IMG/VR virus record: IMGVR_UViG_3300045993_000652
Span: 1 to 41,392 of that record
Strand: one strand, 5' to 3'
DNA from: a virus
DNA: 41,392 bases
Below, in pieces: positions 36,638-41,392 of the stretch. The translations under genes were made by a program, and so were the position numbers. Every line of letters starts with the position of its first letter. Position 1 is the stretch's first letter. The notes below the pieces were generated by a model that searched no databases, was not told where the DNA came from, and saw nothing but the letters and a program-made list of their open reading frames with translations.

Positions 36638-36985
36638 ATGGCCGCAAGCGCGATCATCCTCAATGGTGTGACGGTCTACGCAAAAGACCGCAAACTGGAA
36701 GAGATCCCGATTGGCGTGGCGTTTGTGGCGCTGAATGGCAGCCCGCGCTTCGCCCAACGAGCGATCAAGCGCACATGGTCACTCGAATTCGATCATCTGA
36801 CCATCGCCCAACTCACCGCGCTGCGTGGTATTCACGCGCTTACCACGAGCTTTACCTTGGTGGATGAGAACAGCGTGAGCTACACGGTCGTGCGCACGGA
36901 TGCCGCACTCTCCTCGAATGTGGCGCTGATTACCCCTGATGGCACCGCCTACTACGCCGCAACCCTCGTGGTACAGGAGGCGTAA
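36638..36985 (+). CDS. Distal-tail-type small protein
   Basis: A 115-residue protein of beta layout (ASAIILNGVTVYAKDRKLEE, ALTTSFTLVDENSVSYTVVR) three bases after the tape-measure gene. By position a distal tail or baseplate wedge component. A GGAGG ribosome site is present before ATG 36638. Confidence 0.7.
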   Translation: MAASAIILNGVTVYAKDRKLEEIPIGVAFVALNGSPRFAQRAIKRTWSLEFDHLTIAQLTALRGIHALTTSFTLVDENSVSYTVVRTDAALSSNVALITPDGTAYYAATLVVQEA

Positions 36986-38482
36986 ATGGCTGCTCCCACC
37001 CGCCCACAAATCGAGGCAACCATCACCCTGCCCACCTACCAACTTCAGTATTGGTCTGGAATCGCCTGGGTCGATATTGCTGACGCTGATGTGGGCGATC
37101 TGCAGGGCCTGGTTAACGTAGGCGGCGGGCCATCGGGCTTTGACTTCGGGGCCAATGCCTCCCCACGCGGAACCGTCAAAATCGATGCCAGCAGCACGAA
37201 TCAAGCGCTGAGTTGGGAGCGACTGAAGATCCGCATTCAATACGGGTTTAGCACATCCGACATGCTCACGCGCTGGATGGGGATTGTGACTGACGATTCA
37301 CGCGGAACCGACGATCTGACGATCACCTGGGGTTGCGCGGGCTTCGATCTGCTGATCGGCGAAACCGAGTGCTACTCCAATTTACTCTACCGTCGCCCGC
37401 CGGCCACCAAGACCACCGCAAGCAGTATCGAGGATCCAACGAGCGGCAGTTACGCGGGTGGGCTAATCAACTACATCTGTTGGCAGTCGGGTGGGCGACC
37501 CTACGAACAGAGCGCCACCTACCCCACCGCAACCTTTTATTACTCACTCGATAATGCGATCATCACGCCGGAGTGGACATGGATCGGCGGCGAGAATGCG
37601 TGGCAGGAAATTGATACGCTGTGCCGGGCCGTGGGCGGGCAGATGTACCAAGATACGAACGGGACGATGGTCTACAAGAACCCGCTTGTTGGCACCAGTA
37701 GCGGCTATACCTTCGATGAGAGCGTCTACAGTAGCCTCTCACAAAAAGCCAGCGTCCTGCAAAAGACCGCCTTGGCGCGCTGCACCTATCAGGCCCGGCG
37801 CTTGCAGCCGGAACAGGAAATCTATGCAGACACCACGCCGCGCCTGATTCTGGGTAGTAGCACCATCTCACTCGTGTTGGACATGCAGCGTCCCGTCTAC
37901 GATTACGCCGTAAGTGCCAGCGGTGGATCGGGGTTGCCGAATAGCAGCTTTACGGCGGTGGATCTGTTCGGGATCGCGGTCGTCTACCCCGATGTGTTGG
38001 TCTCGTTTACGAGTCGCGCTGCTAGTCGGGTGACGATCCAAGCATCCAACACGCTCACCCAGCCGATTGTGCTGAGTAATTTGAACATTCGTGGTCGCCC
38101 AATTGCCGTGACCGAGGACGGCCAGGCCTCATATGGTTCTGGTGCCCCGGCGCGTGAGATTGGCAACGGGAGCATCTACATTCAGAATCGGACGCACGCA
38201 GAGCGCCTGTGTCGCTTGTACGTGGATGTGTACGGCACGCAGCGCCCCGAGCGGGTTGTGACCTGTATGTACGATCCCGACCGCACACTGGGCGAAATTG
38301 TCACCCTGAGTTGCACCAGCCTCACCATCAGCGGCAGCCATCGCATTACGGCGATTGATGTCCAGAACGGCGAAACGATGAGTGTGACGCTCGTTGAGAT
38401 AACCGGATTGCTGACAACGGCGGATCTCTTCATGATTGACACGTCCTACAGCTCGGGCGACACCCGGCAATTATCATGGTGA
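36986..38482 (+). CDS. Tail hub / baseplate protein
   Basis: A 498-residue protein starting right after the distal-tail gene. The sequence contains beta domains similar in style to tail hub (gp27-like) proteins, e.g. WERLKIRIQYGFSTSDMLTR and ASVLQKTALARCTYQARR, with cysteines spread through the second third. Probably the tail-tip ring that anchors fibres. No lytic domain is detected. Confidence 0.72.
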   Translation: MAAPTRPQIEATITLPTYQLQYWSGIAWVDIADADVGDLQGLVNVGGGPSGFDFGANASPRGTVKIDASSTNQALSWERLKIRIQYGFSTSDMLTRWMGIVTDDSRGTDDLTITWGCAGFDLLIGETECYSNLLYRRPPATKTTASSIEDPTSGSYAGGLINYICWQSGGRPYEQSATYPTATFYYSLDNAIITPEWTWIGGENAWQEIDTLCRAVGGQMYQDTNGTMVYKNPLVGTSSGYTFDESVYSSLSQKASVLQKTALARCTYQARRLQPEQEIYADTTPRLILGSSTISLVLDMQRPVYDYAVSASGGSGLPNSSFTAVDLFGIAVVYPDVLVSFTSRAASRVTIQASNTLTQPIVLSNLNIRGRPIAVTEDGQASYGSGAPAREIGNGSIYIQNRTHAERLCRLYVDVYGTQRPERVVTCMYDPDRTLGEIVTLSCTSLTISGSHRITAIDVQNGETMSVTLVEITGLLTTADLFMIDTSYSSGDTRQLSW

Positions 38483-38483
38483 A

Positions 38484-39902
38484 ATGATGGCCGTTTCAAC
38501 GTACAGCACGCCCAATATCCTGCTCACGGGCAACCCCGACGCCGCGCCCGACATCGAGGAACTTAGGTCGAACTCACTCCTTCTCGATATGTTGTCCTAT
38601 CGTGGAAGTGCTGCGTTTTTAGATCAAACGCGAATACTTAATGATAATGGAGCGAACCCATTAGTGTTAAGCAGGGTAAGTTTTATTTACCGTACCGGCT
38701 ACACCTTCGCGGTGTTCACCCTGCGCAGTAATGTGTCATCGGGCACGCTCAATCTGATCTTTAATGGCGCAGTGCTGAGTAGCACGTCCATCAGTAGCGG
38801 ACTCAACACCGTCTCGGTTGCCGTCACCGGGCGCGGCTACACCGATTATCAATTCGTGGATGTCATCGCCAGTATTGCCATCACCTGGTCAGGATCGAAT
38901 GTCTTTGAACTGCTGGACGCCTACGTTGCGCCCGCCGCATCCGTGATGACCACGAGTTGGCCGGGAGTGCCAACCTTTGGCGCAAACAGCGCCGCCAATC
39001 TGGCCCAACTGGCGACGGCGCAGCAATGGCTGATGGATCGCATTAATCTGGCCGTCACTCCGTTGTTTATGACGCAGCAGTATCGCGGGATGGCGAGTTG
39101 GGCCTCGACCGATCCGGTGTGGCAGGGCACGATCTGGAAAACGAATGGTCACAATTATTTGTCGCTGATCTTCGGGCATATCACGCTCACCAATGTCGCG
39201 GAGCACATTGAGGTGTTCGTGGCCGGGTCACTGGCCTACACTGGCCCGACCTGGACAGCGGGCGACAACGGCAATTTGAATGTGAATATTGACATCTCGG
39301 GCTATGCCGATGAAACGTTGCTCTCGGTCAACATCACGTTTGTGTGTGTGACCGGATCGGCCTCGACCTCGGGCTGGAAAGAAAGCCGCTTGATCCTGGC
39401 CAATATCTGGACACAGCGCACCACCATTGCCCCAGCTACCCCGCCAACCGTTTCAACCATTCGTGAGTCGATCACCTTTGCTACGCTGCAAAGCCGACTG
39501 AACGCCATTGCGACCATCACGCTCAACGCCTATAGCCGGATGATTGCCGCAACCAGTGCGTTCAACAATGTGCGCATGTTTCGCTGGATGCCAGCGGTGG
39601 ACGATGGGCAGCGCGCCTACTTTGCGCTGAGCAATCTCTACATCCCCGGCGCGTATCGCGGCTTCGATGCCCTGTGGGTGCGTGGCAAGAACCTGAAGAT
39701 CGCCTACGGCACGCGCAAACTGACCACTGATGCCGATAACGCCTACAAACTTAACTTTATGTTTGAACAGGATCTGATCTCAGGGTCAGATCAAGTGCAA
39801 GACAAGTTGGTGTATTTGGACTCGTTTCCGGGCCTGTATCCGGGGATGGATTTCTATATCTTGGGCGAAGACGTACGCGCCGCGTTTGCGCAGTTGAGGT
39901 AG
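38484..39902 (+). CDS. Tail fibre / receptor-binding-type protein
   Basis: A 472-residue protein from ATG 38484. It contains many beta strands with Asn, Thr, Ser and Tyr, including a jelly-roll-like domain (SFIYRTGYTFAVFTLRSNVS) and a helical hinge (LQSRLNAIATITLNAYSR). Position behind the hub suits a side-fibre or receptor-binding protein. No enzyme motif. Confidence 0.68.
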   Translation: MMAVSTYSTPNILLTGNPDAAPDIEELRSNSLLLDMLSYRGSAAFLDQTRILNDNGANPLVLSRVSFIYRTGYTFAVFTLRSNVSSGTLNLIFNGAVLSSTSISSGLNTVSVAVTGRGYTDYQFVDVIASIAITWSGSNVFELLDAYVAPAASVMTTSWPGVPTFGANSAANLAQLATAQQWLMDRINLAVTPLFMTQQYRGMASWASTDPVWQGTIWKTNGHNYLSLIFGHITLTNVAEHIEVFVAGSLAYTGPTWTAGDNGNLNVNIDISGYADETLLSVNITFVCVTGSASTSGWKESRLILANIWTQRTTIAPATPPTVSTIRESITFATLQSRLNAIATITLNAYSRMIAATSAFNNVRMFRWMPAVDDGQRAYFALSNLYIPGAYRGFDALWVRGKNLKIAYGTRKLTTDADNAYKLNFMFEQDLISGSDQVQDKLVYLDSFPGLYPGMDFYILGEDVRAAFAQLR

Positions 39903-39906
39903 GCCA

Positions 39907-41392
39907 ATGCCACGAAAGCAGACAACTCAGCGCGTGATGGATGTCGAGCGCGGCGTCGCGGGCGATGGCGGGCAAGTCCTGTCATCGGTTGCCGCGTCTG
40001 GCCCAGCGGTGGGTACGTCGCCCCCGCCCACCGGCCTGACGATTACCAGCAACGTGCTCGCGCTCTCCGCTCAAACCCCCATGGCGCGCATCAGTTTACA
40101 GTGGCGCAAGCCGCTCCTCGCGCAAGAAGTGCGGCTGTATCAGGTGCAGGTGGCCACCGATTCAGGGTTCACGACGGGCGTGATCTATTTCAATGCCTCA
40201 GATACCACCATTAGCATTGATGTTGTGACCAATACCAGCGGCATTGCCTACTGGTTTCGCGTGCGTGTGCTGTCAGGCGGCATTGTGAGCGATTGGAGTA
40301 GCAGTGTTACGGCCACAGCAACCGCCGACACGACGCCCGCAGGTCTGCCCACGTCGATTGCCTACGATTGGAGCGGCGGCGATCTGATCATCACCTGGAC
40401 AAATCCGACCAATACCAACCTGAAAGATGTCGAGGTGCGGATCTGGAATAGCAGCGGCAAGACCGTGCTGTACCACACGGGGTATAGTGGCACCGGGCGC
40501 TATGTCTGGACATTGCCACAACAGCGCATTGACACATCTGGCAGCCTCGATAGCGCGGTCTATTTTGAGTTGCGTTCGCGCACCTGGTCGAATGTCCTTG
40601 GCACCGCAACCACGGGCGTCTCACCAACCAACAGCGCCCCAAGTGCCCCAAGTGCCGTAAGCTTCATCAGCAGCATTGGGCAAATTACGATCTCCGTTTC
40701 GGCAACCGCACCCAGCGACTTCCTGAGTTATCGCTATCGTATTATCCAAACCAGCCCAAGTGCGGCGGACGTGACCTTCGATAGCCCGAGTGCCTTAGAA
40801 AACTACAGCATTTTCACGCAGGCCACGTATCAAGTTGGCGTGAAGGTGCAAGACGTGTACGGGCAACTCTCAAGCGAAACGCTCTCTAGCACCAGTGTGA
40901 TTGATACCTTGACCATTGGCAGTTTGCGGGCGGAGATTATCTATAGTGATAGCGACGGCACGGCAGAGGCCACGCTGCACAGCAAACTCTCCGACACGGT
41001 GTTGACCAGTGGCGGGCAAACCTACACGACCACCAGCACATGGAACAAATGGATACGCGCCGAACGCACCCTGTTAGATCGCTACCGCATCCTCACGCTG
41101 AGTATGACTCCCGCATCCGGCACGAGTAGTTGGTATGTGCGCGTATCGAGTGATGCGGCAACCTGGACGTACTATGCGGGGCCAGTGACCTCGAGTCGCA
41201 TCTTGACCTTGGTTGCCGATGCGAGTGCTGCCCAAACGGCGGCGATCAGCGCGGCTACGTTGGGCGGCCAAACCACCAGCAAGGTTGAGTTACCTGCAAC
41301 CATTGAGGCGCGCTTTGTCGAGGTGTGGATCAAAAACACGGCCCCCGCCAATACGCGAGTAGATGAGTTCTACCCACGTCGGCTGATTGAGG
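39907..41392 (+). CDS. Fibronectin-III-like tail fibre, 3' end missing
   Basis: From ATG 39907 (site GAGGTAGG), 495 codons are open to the right edge with no stop. The protein begins basic, then has repeats of fibronectin type III style (VRLYQVQVATDSGFTTGVIY, then FRVRVLSGGIVSDW; later DLIITWTNPTNTNLKDVEVR), with tryptophans and YW/WR positions. The final segment (VEVWIKNTAPANTRVDEFYP, then RRLIE) fits a fibre host-specificity protein that would normally continue as RRLIEADDI or RRLIQADDI. Hence the real end is probably outside the window. Likely the central host-recognition fibre. Confidence 0.82.
   Translation, partial: MPRKQTTQRVMDVERGVAGDGGQVLSSVAASGPAVGTSPPPTGLTITSNVLALSAQTPMARISLQWRKPLLAQEVRLYQVQVATDSGFTTGVIYFNASDTTISIDVVTNTSGIAYWFRVRVLSGGIVSDWSSSVTATATADTTPAGLPTSIAYDWSGGDLIITWTNPTNTNLKDVEVRIWNSSGKTVLYHTGYSGTGRYVWTLPQQRIDTSGSLDSAVYFELRSRTWSNVLGTATTGVSPTNSAPSAPSAVSFISSIGQITISVSATAPSDFLSYRYRIIQTSPSAADVTFDSPSALENYSIFTQATYQVGVKVQDVYGQLSSETLSSTSVIDTLTIGSLRAEIIYSDSDGTAEATLHSKLSDTVLTSGGQTYTTTSTWNKWIRAERTLLDRYRILTLSMTPASGTSSWYVRVSSDAATWTYYAGPVTSSRILTLVADASAAQTAAISAATLGGQTTSKVELPATIEARFVEVWIKNTAPANTRVDEFYPRRLIE

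Overview
The window is the greater part of a tailed temperate bacteriophage (siphovirus type) or a prophage of one. I see about 65 protein genes, a divergent repressor switch, a putative iteron origin, a tRNA-like gene and several promoters and terminators. It carries a tyrosine integrase with an excisionase-like partner, a C2-type repressor, a phage replication set, and a complete head and long-flexible-tail morphogenesis set. There is no tail sheath gene. Promoters are sigma70-like and ribosome sites are AGGAG-type, so the host is bacterial. By eye the base composition is moderately GC-rich. The protein styles remind me of phages and prophages of Chloroflexota, but that is recollection, not something the sequence proves.

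Layout. (1) 2-1015, plus strand: the end of a tail-region gene cluster, including an exported protein. (2) 1012-1350, minus: a single 'moron'-like gene with its own strong promoter and palindromic operators. (3) 1494-5706, minus: an operon with its own promoter (5750-5777) and terminator (1443-1471). It holds small soluble proteins, a YubB/Api92-like ferredoxin-fold protein, and a five-gene membrane cassette; at least one of those membrane proteins ends in a helix-turn-helix. (4) 5774-17738, minus: the long early operon from the switch promoter. In transcription order it has a ribbon-helix-helix protein, small genes, a possible DNA-binding protein, a Prim-Pol-like primase, a VapE/SF3-like helicase, the iteron region, a zinc-ribbon coiled-coil protein, a chain of overlapping small genes, a VRR-NUC nuclease, a multi-zinc-finger protein, a Dam-type methylase, dCTP deaminase, a second methylase, Xis and Int. 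(5) 17779-17829: two divergent promoters with overlapping -35 boxes around a 15-bp operator. (6) 17862-18993, plus: the repressor and a zinc-ribbon membrane protein. (7) 18994-19327: a non-coding block with a tRNA-Gly-like gene, a terminator, and a late promoter followed at once by a second terminator. (8) 19328-41392, plus: the late operon, with lysis genes, virion surface or fibre-like proteins, TerS/TerL, portal, scaffold, decoration, capsid, connectors, major tail protein, chaperones, tape measure, distal tail, hub and fibres.

How it works together. The repressor and the leftward promoter form the lysis/lysogeny decision. The leftward operon supplies replication, DNA modification, nucleotide metabolism and integration. 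Late expression appears to start at 19266-19273 and must pass a terminator overlapping the endolysin start codon, which suggests antitermination or another release mechanism. Genes are very tightly packed: most stop codons overlap the next start (ATGA, GTGA, TTGA), and several genes of 39-59 codons lie in these chains. The last gene, a fibronectin-III fibre, runs off the right edge, and the first gene is open at the left edge. The window could therefore be a nearly complete genome cut inside the fibre region.
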